Shown here in pieces: positions 12,422 through 20,005 of a DNA stretch of 64,000 nt; within the stretch, counting starts at the first letter, position 1, and each line of letters opens with the position of its first letter. Source of the stretch: JAGPUQ01 sp049325095 (GTDB lineage Bacteria > Pseudomonadota > Gammaproteobacteria > Pseudomonadales > Porticoccaceae); the NCBI GenBank assembly GCA_049325095.1, contig JBMOPO010000032.1:239600-303599 (forward strand), in the 5' to 3' direction. The translations under genes were made by a program, and so were the position numbers. The notes beneath the pieces are model-generated. The model saw only the letters and a list, made by a program, of their open reading frames with translations. It did no database searches and was not told the DNA's origin.

Positions 12422-12612
12422 TGAAAGCCAGTGAACTACGCGAGCAGTCTACCGAAGCCCTGCGCGCGCTCTTGTTGGAGCGGCGGCGGGATCAGTTCCG
12501 TCAGCGCACGCAGAAAGCGACGGGACAGCTGGAGGCGAGTCACGTGATTCGCACCACCCGCCGTGACATTGCGCGCATCAAAACCGTTTTGCGACAGAGG
12601 AAACAGGGTTGA
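12421..12612 (+). CDS. rpmC: 50S ribosomal protein L29
   Basis: L29 is a small two-helix protein near the exit tunnel. The 63 residues equal the E. coli length. It begins MKASELREQSTEALRALL and shows the typical arginine-rich helix and the conserved region VIRTTRRDIARIKT. The ATG shares its A with the rplP stop, so translation is coupled. Confidence 0.97.
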   Translation: MKASELREQSTEALRALLLERRRDQFRQRTQKATGQLEASHVIRTTRRDIARIKTVLRQRKQG

Positions 12613-12620
12613 ACGCTGAA

Positions 12621-12893
12621 ATGGCCGAACAGGCAGTCGGGACTCGCGCCAGAACGCTCTCCGGACGAGTGGTGAGCGACAAGATGGACAAGACCATCAC
12701 GGTGCTGGTCGAACGCCGGGTGCGCCATCCGGTCTACGGCAAGGTGGTAACCCGCACCACCAAGATCAAGGCGCATGACGAAGGCAACCAATGTCGCATC
12801 GGGGATCTGGTGACCATCGCCGAAACCCGACCCCTGTCGAGAACCAAGGCGTGGCGTCTCGTCGAAGTGATCGAGCGCGCGGTACAGGTCTGA
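12621..12893 (+). CDS. rpsQ: 30S ribosomal protein S17
   Basis: S17 is a primary 16S rRNA binder with an OB fold. With ATG at 12621 it has 90 residues; E. coli has 84. GRVVSDKMDKTITVLVERRV and the RTTKIKAHDE region are typical. An alternative TTG at 12609, overlapping the rpmC stop, would add four residues and cannot be excluded because the Shine-Dalgarno sequence (AGGG) is not decisive. Last gene of the S10 operon proper. Confidence 0.97.
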   Translation: MAEQAVGTRARTLSGRVVSDKMDKTITVLVERRVRHPVYGKVVTRTTKIKAHDEGNQCRIGDLVTIAETRPLSRTKAWRLVEVIERAVQV

Positions 12894-12923
12894 GGACCGG
12901 CCCGTTACAGCTGGAGAGAACCT

Positions 12924-13292
12924 ATGATTCAGGTGCAGACCCATCTCGATGTCGCGGACAACAGCGGCGCACGGCGCGTGATGTGCATCAAGGTGCTGGG
13001 CGGGTCCAAGCGCCGCTATGCCCAGATCGGCGATGTCATCAAGGTCAGCGTCAAGGAAGCCATTCCCCGGGGCAAGGTCAAGAAGGGGCAGGTCATGAAC
13101 GCCGTCGTGGTGCGTACCCGGAAGGGAGTGCGGCGCCCCGATGGAAGCCTGATTCGTTTCGATGGCAATGCCGCGGTGCTGTTGAACAACCAGTTGGCGC
13201 CGATCGGTACTCGCATTTTCGGGCCCGTGACCAGGGAGCTGCGCGGCGAGCGATTCATGCGCATCATATCCTTGGCGCCGGAAGTGCTTTGA
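12924..13292 (+). CDS. rplN: 50S ribosomal protein L14
   Basis: L14 forms intersubunit bridges B5/B8 and is the docking point of RsfS, whose gene is at 52092. The 122 residues are close to the family's usual length. MIQVQTHLDVADNSGARRVMC and the C-terminal FMRIISLAPEVL are conserved. TGGAGAGAACCT upstream of ATG is a good ribosome binding site. It opens the spc group of genes; no separate promoter was seen in the 30-base gap. Confidence 0.98.
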   Translation: MIQVQTHLDVADNSGARRVMCIKVLGGSKRRYAQIGDVIKVSVKEAIPRGKVKKGQVMNAVVVRTRKGVRRPDGSLIRFDGNAAVLLNNQLAPIGTRIFGPVTRELRGERFMRIISLAPEVL

Positions 13293-13315
13293 GCGCGGGC
13301 GGGAGACTTGGGGCG

Positions 13316-13642
13316 ATGAAAAAGATCCGTAGTCAAGACGAAGTCGTGGTGATCGCCGGCCGCGACAAAGGCCGGCGCGGCAAGGTGCTCAGGGTGCTTC
13401 CGGACAACCGCCTGCTGGTGTCGGGAATCCAGATGGTGAAGAAGCACCAGAAACCGAATCCGCAATTGGGCGTGCCCGGCGGTATCGTGGAGCTCGAAGC
13501 GCCCATTCAGGTATCCAATGTGGCGATTTACAACCCCGCTACCGGCAAGCCAGACCGGGTCGGCTTCAAGGTGCGGGAAGACGGCCGAAAATTCCGCGTG
13601 TTCAAGTCCAGTGGCGAGCCTCTGGACGCGAGAGATCGATAA
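13316..13642 (+). CDS. rplX: 50S ribosomal protein L24
   Basis: L24 initiates 50S assembly and contains a KOW motif, seen here as DEVVVIAGRDKGRRGKVLRV. The 108 residues (E. coli 104) start at ATG 13316. The conserved KKHQKPNPQLGVPGGI region follows. Two bases separate its stop from rplE. Confidence 0.97.
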   Translation: MKKIRSQDEVVVIAGRDKGRRGKVLRVLPDNRLLVSGIQMVKKHQKPNPQLGVPGGIVELEAPIQVSNVAIYNPATGKPDRVGFKVREDGRKFRVFKSSGEPLDARDR

Positions 13643-13644
13643 AG

Positions 13645-14184
13645 ATGTCAAGACTCCATGAACTGTATCGTGCTGAACTGGCACCCCGGCTGCGTGAAGA
13701 ACTGCACCTCGCCAACATCATGGAGGTGCCGAGGATTACCAAGATCACCCTGAACATGGGAGTCGGGGAGGCTGTGGCCGACAAGAAGGTGCTCGATAAC
13801 GCGATGGCAGATCTGGCGCGCATTGCCGGCCAGAAGCCGGTCATAACTCGCGCGCGCAAGTCGATCGCCGGATTCAAGATTCGCGATGGCTGGCCGGTGG
13901 GCTGTAAGGTCACCCTGCGCCGGGAGCGCATGTACGATTTCCTGGAGCGCCTGATTTCCATCGCCATACCGCGGATCCGGGATTTTCGCGGTATCAGCGC
14001 CAAGTCGTTCGATGGCCAAGGAAACTTTGCCATGGGGATTGCCGAGCAGATCATCTTTCCCGAGATCGACTACGACAAGATCGACAAGCTGCGGGGGCTG
14101 GACGTCGTCATTGCGACTTCAGCGCGTAACGACGACGAAGGCCGGGCGTTGCTGCGGGCTTTCGGCTTTCCGCTCAGAGGTTGA
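13645..14184 (+). CDS. rplE: 50S ribosomal protein L5
   Basis: L5 binds 5S rRNA in the central protuberance. The 179 residues equal the E. coli length, with ITLNMGVGEAVADKK, RARKSIAGFKIRDGWPVG and the NFAMGIAEQIIFPEIDYDK block. In E. coli S8 represses the spc operon by binding near the rplE start; no obvious S8-site mimic could be judged by eye. Confidence 0.98.
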   Translation: MSRLHELYRAELAPRLREELHLANIMEVPRITKITLNMGVGEAVADKKVLDNAMADLARIAGQKPVITRARKSIAGFKIRDGWPVGCKVTLRRERMYDFLERLISIAIPRIRDFRGISAKSFDGQGNFAMGIAEQIIFPEIDYDKIDKLRGLDVVIATSARNDDEGRALLRAFGFPLRG

Positions 14185-14188
14185 GCAT

Positions 14189-14494
14189 ATGGCAAAGAGA
14201 TCCATGATCGAACGAGAGCTGCGGCGTACCAGGACGGTTGCCAAGTACGCTGAGAAGCGTGCGGAACTCAAAAAGATCATCGCCGACACCGGGCGGCCGG
14301 ACGAGGAGCGCTGGCAGGCGCAGCGGCAACTCCAGAAGCTGCCTCGCGATTCCAGCCCGGTGCGCCAGCGGCGTCGCTGTCAGATCACCGGGCGGGCTAA
14401 AGGGGTCTACCGGAAATTCGGACTGTGCCGCAACAAATTGCGGGAGGCAGCAATGCGCGGGGATGTGCCGGGTCTCGTCAAGGCGAGCTGGTAG
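14189..14494 (+). CDS. rpsN: 30S ribosomal protein S14 (zinc-free type)
   Basis: S14 is part of the 30S head. The 101-residue long form lacks the CxxC-x12-CxxC zinc ribbon: only two isolated cysteines occur, in RRRCQITGRAKGVYRKFGLC. This is the zinc-independent type also found in E. coli, so it needs no zinc-starvation paralogue. ATG at 14189 is four bases after rplE, whose end supplies AGAGG as ribosome binding site. Confidence 0.97.
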   Translation: MAKRSMIERELRRTRTVAKYAEKRAELKKIIADTGRPDEERWQAQRQLQKLPRDSSPVRQRRRCQITGRAKGVYRKFGLCRNKLREAAMRGDVPGLVKASW

Positions 14495-14506
14495 GAGAGC
14501 AGGCCC

Positions 14507-14899
14507 ATGAGTATGCAGGATTCACTCGCCGACATGCTGACGCGGATGCGCAACGCGCAGGCCCGCTTGCGGCCGTCCGTGTCCATGCCTTCTTCAAAGT
14601 TGCGGGTTGCGGTGGCGCAGTTGCTGCGCGATGAAGGATATATCCTCGACTTCGTCGAGAGCGGTGACATCAAGAAAGAGCTGAGCATCCAATTGAAATA
14701 TTTCGAAGGCCGGCCCGTCATCGAGGAGATGAAGCGGGTCAGCCGGCCGGGATTGCGGCGCTACGCAGGAGTCGAAGAGCTCCCCCTAGTTCGCGGCGGC
14801 CTCGGCGTTGCCGTCATCTCTACCAGCCAGGGGCTGATGACCGACCGCGCGGCGCGCGCCGCGGGTATCGGCGGCGAAGTCCTGTGTACCCTGTTCTGA
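14507..14899 (+). CDS. rpsH: 30S ribosomal protein S8
   Basis: S8 is a primary binder of the central domain of 16S rRNA and, in E. coli, the translational repressor of the spc operon. The 130 residues match. MSMQDSLADMLTRMRNAQA, VSRPGLRRYAG and the C-terminal MTDRAARAAGIGGEVLC are diagnostic. Ribosome binding site GGAGAG lies before the ATG. Confidence 0.98.
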   Translation: MSMQDSLADMLTRMRNAQARLRPSVSMPSSKLRVAVAQLLRDEGYILDFVESGDIKKELSIQLKYFEGRPVIEEMKRVSRPGLRRYAGVEELPLVRGGLGVAVISTSQGLMTDRAARAAGIGGEVLCTLF

Positions 14900-14911
14900 A
14901 GGGCCATTGAG

Positions 14912-15439
14912 ATGTCGAGAGTAGCCAACAACCCAGTGCAGATCCCCGCCGGCGTCGATGTTCGGCTCGACGGCGGCCTCTTGGTGGTCAAGGGGCGCAA
15001 TGGAGAGCTGTCGATGAAGCTCGACTCCACCGTCGAGGTCGGTCGCAGCGAAGACGCACTGACTTTCGCGCCTCGTGGCCGGACTGCCAGCGCGATGGCG
15101 GGTACCACCCGGGCATTGGTCAACAATATGGTGACCGGCGTGAGTACCGGGTTTCAGCGGCGGTTGACCCTGGTGGGCGTCGGGTACCGGGCCGCGTTGC
15201 AGGGCAACAAGCTCAACCTGACCCTGGGGTTTTCGCATCCGGTGGAATACGTGCTGCCGGCAGGAGTCGCCGCCGAGGTGCCCAGCCAGACCGAGATCGT
15301 GCTCAAGGCGGCAGACAAACAGTTGCTCGGTCAGGTGGCGGCGGAAATTCGCGCCTTTCGCGCTCCCGAGCCCTACAAGGGCAAGGGCGTGCGATACGCC
15401 GACGAGCAGGTCCGACGCAAAGAGGCCAAGAAGAAATAG
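14912..15439 (+). CDS. rplF: 50S ribosomal protein L6
   Basis: L6 lies near the factor-binding GTPase centre. The 175 residues (E. coli 177) show the two homologous halves and the conserved C-terminal PYKGKGVRYADEQVRRKEAKKK. Twelve bases follow the rpsH stop. Confidence 0.98.
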   Translation: MSRVANNPVQIPAGVDVRLDGGLLVVKGRNGELSMKLDSTVEVGRSEDALTFAPRGRTASAMAGTTRALVNNMVTGVSTGFQRRLTLVGVGYRAALQGNKLNLTLGFSHPVEYVLPAGVAAEVPSQTEIVLKAADKQLLGQVAAEIRAFRAPEPYKGKGVRYADEQVRRKEAKKK

Positions 15440-15453
15440 CAGCAGGTGATTCG

Positions 15454-15810
15454 ATGAACGGCAAGAAAGTTTCCCGACTGCGTCGCGCTCGACGCGCCCG
15501 CGCCAAGATCCGGGAATTGGGTGCGCAGCGGCTGTGTGTGTATCGCAGTTCGCAGCACATCTACGCACAGATCATTCGCAGCCAGGGCGGAAAGGACGAG
15601 GTGGTCGCCCAGGCATCGACCTTGGATGAGTCGCTGCGCGGTTCGACGACCGGCAATGTCGAAGCGGCCTCTGCGGTTGGCGCGCTGATTGCGAAGCGGG
15701 CGGTGGATGCTGGGATCAGCAAGGTGGCTTTCGATCGCAGCGGTTTCCGCTACCACGGGCGCGTCAAGGCGCTCGCCGAGGCAGCGCGCGCCGGCGGACT
15801 GGATTTCTAG
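15454..15810 (+). CDS. rplR: 50S ribosomal protein L18
   Basis: L18 binds 5S rRNA with L5. The 118 residues (E. coli 117) begin with a basic segment, KKVSRLRRARRARAKIRELG, and end in the typical FDRSGFRYHGRVKALAEAAR. AGCAGGTGA precedes the ATG. Confidence 0.98.
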   Translation: MNGKKVSRLRRARRARAKIRELGAQRLCVYRSSQHIYAQIIRSQGGKDEVVAQASTLDESLRGSTTGNVEAASAVGALIAKRAVDAGISKVAFDRSGFRYHGRVKALAEAARAGGLDF

Positions 15811-15821
15811 GGGCGATACTG

Positions 15822-16334
15822 ATGGCGAAGCAGAATCCCAGAGAAAGTGAAGGCAACGAAGGCCTGATCGAAAAGCTGGTCGAGGTGAACCGTGTTGCGA
15901 AGACGGTGAAGGGGGGCCGCATTTTCGGTTTCACTGCGTTGACCGTGATCGGGGACGGCAAGGGCAGGGTCGGATTCGGGCGCGGCAAGGCGAGGGAAGT
16001 GCCCTTGGCCATTCAAAAGGCCATCGAAGCTGCGCGCCGCAACATGATCGACGTCGATCTGAGGGGCAGTACCTTGCAGTACCCGATCACCGCCAAACAC
16101 GGAGCGTCGCGGGTGTACATGCAGCCCGCCTCGGAGGGTACCGGCGTGATCGCCGGCGGAGCGATGCGGGCGGTGCTGGAGCTGGCCGGGGTGCAGAACG
16201 TGCTGGCCAAATGCTATGGATCCACCAATCCGGTCAATGTGGTGCGCGCCACTTTCGAAGGGCTGCGGAAAATGCGTTCTCCGGATCAGGTGGCCGCACG
16301 CCGCGGCAAGCGCGTAGAGGATCTGCTGGGCTGA
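15822..16334 (+). CDS. rpsE: 30S ribosomal protein S5
   Basis: S5 contributes to the mRNA entry site and to fidelity. The 170 residues (E. coli 167) include the dsRNA-binding-like N-terminal fold with VNRVAKTVKGGRIFGFTAL, then GRGKAREVPLAIQKA and the C-terminal domain with GIGGG-like VIAGGAMRAVLELAG. Eleven bases follow rplR. Confidence 0.98.
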   Translation: MAKQNPRESEGNEGLIEKLVEVNRVAKTVKGGRIFGFTALTVIGDGKGRVGFGRGKAREVPLAIQKAIEAARRNMIDVDLRGSTLQYPITAKHGASRVYMQPASEGTGVIAGGAMRAVLELAGVQNVLAKCYGSTNPVNVVRATFEGLRKMRSPDQVAARRGKRVEDLLG

Positions 16335-16363
16335 GCAGGGCGGGCCCTGGACGAGGTGAAGCG

Positions 16364-16546
16364 ATGACTGGCAAATTGAAAATCGTGCAGGTCAAGAGCA
16401 GCCATGGCCGTCTGGTGCGGCATCGCGCCTGCCTGACCGGGCTGGGGCTGCGCCGCATCGGCCAGGCCGTTGTGGTCGAGGATACGCCCGCAGTGCGCGG
16501 TATGGTGCGCAAGGTGGAGTATATGGTGCGGGTCGAGGAGGTTTGA
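16364..16546 (+). CDS. rpmD: 50S ribosomal protein L30
   Basis: L30 is a small globular protein of the large subunit. The 60 residues (E. coli 59) include VKSSHGRLVRHRACLTGLGLRR, the family signature. ATG at 16364 is preceded by GACGAGGTGA. Its reading frame is open far upstream into rpsE, but only this start gives the family length. Confidence 0.97.
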   Translation: MTGKLKIVQVKSSHGRLVRHRACLTGLGLRRIGQAVVVEDTPAVRGMVRKVEYMVRVEEV

Positions 16547-16551
16547 GCAAC

Positions 16552-16995
16552 ATGCGACTGAACACTTTGAGTCCGGCGCCGGGCCGCATCAAAACCGCCA
16601 AGCGGGTCGGCAGGGGTATCGGCAGCGGGCTGGGCAAGACCTGCGGCCGGGGTCACAAGGGCCAGAAGGCCCGTGCGGGTGGTCGCGTGCGGCCGGGATT
16701 CGAGGGCGGGCAGATGCCGTTGCAGAAGCGGCTGCCCAAGTACGGCTTCTCCAGCAGGGTGGGTCGGGTGACCGAGGAAATCCGCCTGGGTGAACTCAAT
16801 CGACTCACTGGAGACCTGGTCGATCTGGAAGCACTCAAGCGGGCCGGTCTGATCGGCAGCGGCGTACAGCGGGCCCGGATCTTCCTGTCCGGGGAGTTGG
16901 CCCCGGCGCGAGCGTTGGTGATTCGAGGACTGGCGGTGACCAAGGGCGCGCGTGCGGCCATCGAGGCCGCCGGCGGCACAGTGGAGGCGCCCTGA
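16552..16995 (+). CDS. rplO: 50S ribosomal protein L15
   Basis: L15 is a late-assembly protein of the large subunit. The 147 residues (E. coli 144) begin MRLNTLSPAPG and continue with the glycine-rich GRGIGSGLGKTCGRGHKGQK. A TTG at 16543 overlapping the rpmD stop would add three residues; ATG at 16552 matches the family start and has GAGGAGG upstream. Confidence 0.98.
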   Translation: MRLNTLSPAPGRIKTAKRVGRGIGSGLGKTCGRGHKGQKARAGGRVRPGFEGGQMPLQKRLPKYGFSSRVGRVTEEIRLGELNRLTGDLVDLEALKRAGLIGSGVQRARIFLSGELAPARALVIRGLAVTKGARAAIEAAGGTVEAP

Positions 16996-17000
16996 GGCTC

Positions 17001-18323
17001 ATGGCGCGTTCGCCGCTTCCGGTCAATCAAAAGGGCTTCGGTGAGCTCTGGGGACGCCTGCGCTTCCTGTTGCTTGCCATTGTCGTTTACCGGATCGGTA
17101 CGCACATCCCGCTCCCCGGAATCGACCCGGATCGGGTGGCTGATCTGTTTCGGCAGAACCAGGGCACCCTGCTCGGCATGTTCAATATGTTCTCGGGCGG
17201 CGCCCTGGAGCGGATGAGCATCATGGCGCTGGGGGTGATGCCCTACATTTCAGCGTCCATCATCATCCAGCTGTTGAGTGCGGTAACCCCGTCGCTGGAA
17301 CAACTGAAGAAAGAGGGTGATGCCGGCCGGCGCAAGCTGACCCAGATGACCCGTTACCTGACCGTGGGGCTCGCACTCATCCAGGGTGCCGGGATGGCTT
17401 TCGGATTGTCCGGGCAGGGCTTGGCGTATTACGCGGGCCCGACGTTCTATCTGACGGCGATCACCTCCCTGGTGGCCGGCGCGGTGTTTTTGATGTGGCT
17501 CGGGGAGCAGATCACCGAGCGCGGGGTGGGCAACGGCATTTCCATGCTGATCTTCGCCGGCATCGTGGCCGGTCTGCCGCGCGCTCTGGGGCAGGCGTTC
17601 GAGTCGGCGCGCCAAGGCGAATTGAATGTGGTGGTACTGCTGGCCGTCGGACTGATCGCGGTGGCGGTGATCTATTTCGTGGTCTTCATCGAGCGCGGAC
17701 AGCGCCGGATCACGGTCAACTATGCGCAGCGCCAGTACGGGCGTCGCGCCTACGGGCAGCAGAGCAGCCACCTGCCCCTGAAGGTGAATATGGCCGGGGT
17801 GATACCGGCGATCTTCGCCAGCAGTCTGTTGTTGTTTCCGGCCACCGTGACCCAGATGTTCGGGCAGGGGACCGGCGCACCGGATTGGCTGCAGGACGTG
17901 GCGTTTTTTCTGGGGCCCGGCCAGTTATTGCACAATGTGCTGTTTGCGGGACTGATCGTGTTTTTTTGTTTCTTTTATACGGCATTGGTGTTCAACCCGA
18001 AGGAAGTGGCGGACAACCTCAAGCGCGGCAACGCCTATCTACCCGGCATCCGGCCGGGAGAACAGACGGCGCATTACATCGACGGCGTGGTCACCCGACT
18101 GACGGTGATCGGAGCGATTTACATCGCCGGGGTGTGCCTGCTTCCGCAGGTGCTGAACGTGTATTTCAACGTGCCTTTCTACCTGGGCGGCACCTCATTG
18201 TTGATCGCCGTGGTGGTCACCATGGATTTCATGGCCCAGGTACAGTCGCACCTGATGTCGCACCAGTATGAATCGGTGTTGAAAAAAGCCAATTTCAAGG
18301 GTTATGGCGGCGGTGTCCGCTGA
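17001..18323 (+). CDS. secY: Protein translocase channel subunit SecY
   Basis: SecY is the pore of the SecYEG translocon in the inner membrane. The 440 residues (E. coli 443) show ten hydrophobic segments. RIGTHIPLPGID near the N-terminus, the plug region and the cytoplasmic loops with YGRRAYGQQSSHLPLKVN are typical. Five bases follow rplO, and GAGG at the rplO stop is the ribosome binding site. All secretory and membrane proteins of this window depend on it. Confidence 0.98.
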   Translation: MARSPLPVNQKGFGELWGRLRFLLLAIVVYRIGTHIPLPGIDPDRVADLFRQNQGTLLGMFNMFSGGALERMSIMALGVMPYISASIIIQLLSAVTPSLEQLKKEGDAGRRKLTQMTRYLTVGLALIQGAGMAFGLSGQGLAYYAGPTFYLTAITSLVAGAVFLMWLGEQITERGVGNGISMLIFAGIVAGLPRALGQAFESARQGELNVVVLLAVGLIAVAVIYFVVFIERGQRRITVNYAQRQYGRRAYGQQSSHLPLKVNMAGVIPAIFASSLLLFPATVTQMFGQGTGAPDWLQDVAFFLGPGQLLHNVLFAGLIVFFCFFYTALVFNPKEVADNLKRGNAYLPGIRPGEQTAHYIDGVVTRLTVIGAIYIAGVCLLPQVLNVYFNVPFYLGGTSLLIAVVVTMDFMAQVQSHLMSHQYESVLKKANFKGYGGGVR

Positions 18324-18338
18324 GCGGTGAGGTGGAAG

Positions 18339-18455
18339 ATGAAAGTGAGGGCATCGGTCAAAAAGCTGTGCCGCAATTGCAAGCAGATTCGCCGCAACGG
18401 GGTGGTGCGCATCATTTGCAGCGCGGAGCCCCGGCACAAGCAGCGCCAGGGCTGA
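18339..18455 (+). CDS. rpmJ: 50S ribosomal protein L36 (zinc-ribbon form)
   Basis: The smallest ribosomal protein, 38 residues, starting MKVRASVKKLCRNC. Cysteines 11, 14 and 27 and histidine 33 form the zinc site, so this is the C+ form that can be replaced under zinc shortage in some bacteria. ATG at 18339 follows GGTGGAAG. It closes the spc operon, as in E. coli. Confidence 0.95.
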   Translation: MKVRASVKKLCRNCKQIRRNGVVRIICSAEPRHKQRQG

Positions 18456-18498
18456 GCCCCGGCGGGTTGATTTTGTCGGGCGTGATCATTAGCCTAGC

Positions 18499-18525
18499 GC
18501 GCCCCGCCGAGAGGCATCGGGGCGC
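18499..18525 (+). promoter_or_regulatory. Hairpin ahead of rpsM (alpha operon leader candidate)
   Basis: GCGCCCCG and CGGGGCGC form a perfect 8-bp stem with an 11-nt loop, ending 24 bases before the rpsM ATG in a 94-base gap. In E. coli the alpha operon leader forms a pseudoknot bound by S4. This hairpin may serve a similar feedback role or be a weak terminator of the spc transcript. A poor TTGATT/TAGCCT promoter match is also present and is not called. Confidence 0.4.
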
Positions 18526-18549
18526 AACTGTAATGACGGAGTGAACCAG

Positions 18550-18906
18550 ATGGCCCGTATTGCCGGCGTCAATGTCCCAGACAACAAACACGCGGTGATT
18601 TCGCTGACCTATGTGTACGGCATCGGCCGCACCACCGCCCGGAAGATCTGCCGGGAGGCCAATGTGCCTGAAACCCAGCCGCTCGGCGAGTTGAGCGAAG
18701 CGCAGTTGGACGCCGTGCGCTCCGCCGTCGCCCGGATCCCGGTGGAGGGGGATTTGCGCCGCCAGGTCAACATGAGCATCAAGCGGTTGCTCGATCTGGG
18801 GTGTTATCGCGGCCTCCGGCACCGCCGCGGATTGCCCGTGCGCGGGCAGCGCACCAAGACCAATGCGCGCACCCGCAAGGGCCCGCGCAAGCCGATCAAG
18901 CGTTGA
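18550..18906 (+). CDS. rpsM: 30S ribosomal protein S13
   Basis: S13 bridges to the 50S subunit and contacts P-site tRNA. The 118 residues equal E. coli and begin MARIAGVNVPDNKHAV; the C-terminal TKTNARTRKGPRKPIKR is invariant. GTG at 18541 in frame would add three residues, but ATG at 18550 is the family start and has GGAG nine bases upstream. First gene of the alpha operon. Confidence 0.98.
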   Translation: MARIAGVNVPDNKHAVISLTYVYGIGRTTARKICREANVPETQPLGELSEAQLDAVRSAVARIPVEGDLRRQVNMSIKRLLDLGCYRGLRHRRGLPVRGQRTKTNARTRKGPRKPIKR

Positions 18907-18925
18907 CAGCGAGCGAATCCTGACC

Positions 18926-19318
18926 ATGGCGAAAACACCCAGCAAGGTAGTCAAGAAAAAGGTCCGGCGCACCATCGTCGACGGCGTGGCACACATTCAC
19001 GCATCCTTCAACAACACCATCGTGACCATCAGCGATCGCCAGGGCAACGCCCTTGCCTGGGCCACCTCGGGCGGTTCAGGCTTCCGCGGATCGCGCAAGA
19101 GCACGCCGTTTGCGGCCCAGGTCGCCGCCGAACGCGCCGCGGCTGCCGCGCAGGAATACGGCGTGCAGACTCTGGATGTGCGGGTGAAGGGACCGGGACC
19201 GGGGCGGGAATCGGCGGTGCGTGCCCTGAACAATGCCGGGTTCAAAGTCACCAACATCACCGACGTGACGCCCATCCCCCACAACGGCTGCCGGCCGCCC
19301 AAGAAACGACGCGTCTGA
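18926..19318 (+). CDS. rpsK: 30S ribosomal protein S11
   Basis: S11 forms the platform near the anti-Shine-Dalgarno site. The 130 residues (E. coli 129) contain HIHASFNNTIVTISDRQGNA and end IPHNGCRPPKKRRV. ATG at 18926 matches the family; the frame is open upstream. The Shine-Dalgarno sequence is weak. Confidence 0.98.
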   Translation: MAKTPSKVVKKKVRRTIVDGVAHIHASFNNTIVTISDRQGNALAWATSGGSGFRGSRKSTPFAAQVAAERAAAAAQEYGVQTLDVRVKGPGPGRESAVRALNNAGFKVTNITDVTPIPHNGCRPPKKRRV

Positions 19319-19342
19319 TGCGTGCATCGAGAGGTTTGATCC

Positions 19343-19963
19343 ATGGCTAGATATCTCGGCCCCACCTGCAAGCTTTCCCGCCGGGAGGGAACCGACCTGT
19401 TCCTCAAGAGCGGCATCCGGCCGCTGGAGTCGAAGTGCCGTGCCGACAGCATCCCCGGTGAACACGGGCAGCGTCGCAGCAGGCTGTCCGACTACGGCGT
19501 CCAGTTGCGCGAAAAGCAGAAGGTGCGCCGCCTCTACGGGGTGTTGGAGAAGCAGTTCCACAACTACTACGCAGCGGCCGCGCGGATCAAGGGCGTGACC
19601 GGTGAGAATCTGCTGAGGCTGCTGGAACAACGTCTCGACAACGTCGTCTATCGCATGGGCTTTGGGGCAACCCGGGCGGAAGCCCGGCAACTGGTCGCCC
19701 ACGGCTGCATCCAGGTCAACGGACGCAAGGTCAATATCCCCTCGCTGCAGGTGGCCGAGGGCGATGTCATCGCGGTGCGCGAGAAGGCCAGGAACCAACT
19801 GCGGATCCAGTCGGCGCTGCAGTTGGCCACCCAGCGCGGAGCCGCGGAGTGGGTCGAAGTGGACGTGAACCGGCTGGAAGGGGTTTTCAAGCGGGCGCCG
19901 GATCGCTCCGAGTTGCCCAGCGAGATCAACGAAAACCTCATTGTCGAACTCTACTCGAAGTAA
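19343..19963 (+). CDS. rpsD: 30S ribosomal protein S4
   Basis: S4 nucleates 30S assembly, contributes to fidelity, and in E. coli represses the alpha operon. The 206 residues match E. coli. The N-terminal domain begins MARYLGPTCKLSRREG, and the S4 RNA-binding domain with RLDNVVYRMGFGATRAEARQ follows. No four-cysteine zinc finger is present. GAGAGGT precedes the ATG. Confidence 0.98.
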   Translation: MARYLGPTCKLSRREGTDLFLKSGIRPLESKCRADSIPGEHGQRRSRLSDYGVQLREKQKVRRLYGVLEKQFHNYYAAAARIKGVTGENLLRLLEQRLDNVVYRMGFGATRAEARQLVAHGCIQVNGRKVNIPSLQVAEGDVIAVREKARNQLRIQSALQLATQRGAAEWVEVDVNRLEGVFKRAPDRSELPSEINENLIVELYSK

Positions 19964-20005
19964 TTGCCGGCGCTCCTGACCGGGCAGATCAATAGCCGAG
20001 GACTC

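Noticed and set aside
18467..18495. TTGATT/TAGCCT as an alpha operon promoter
   Set aside because: The -10 match is poor (three of six); the hairpin is the better-supported feature of this gap.
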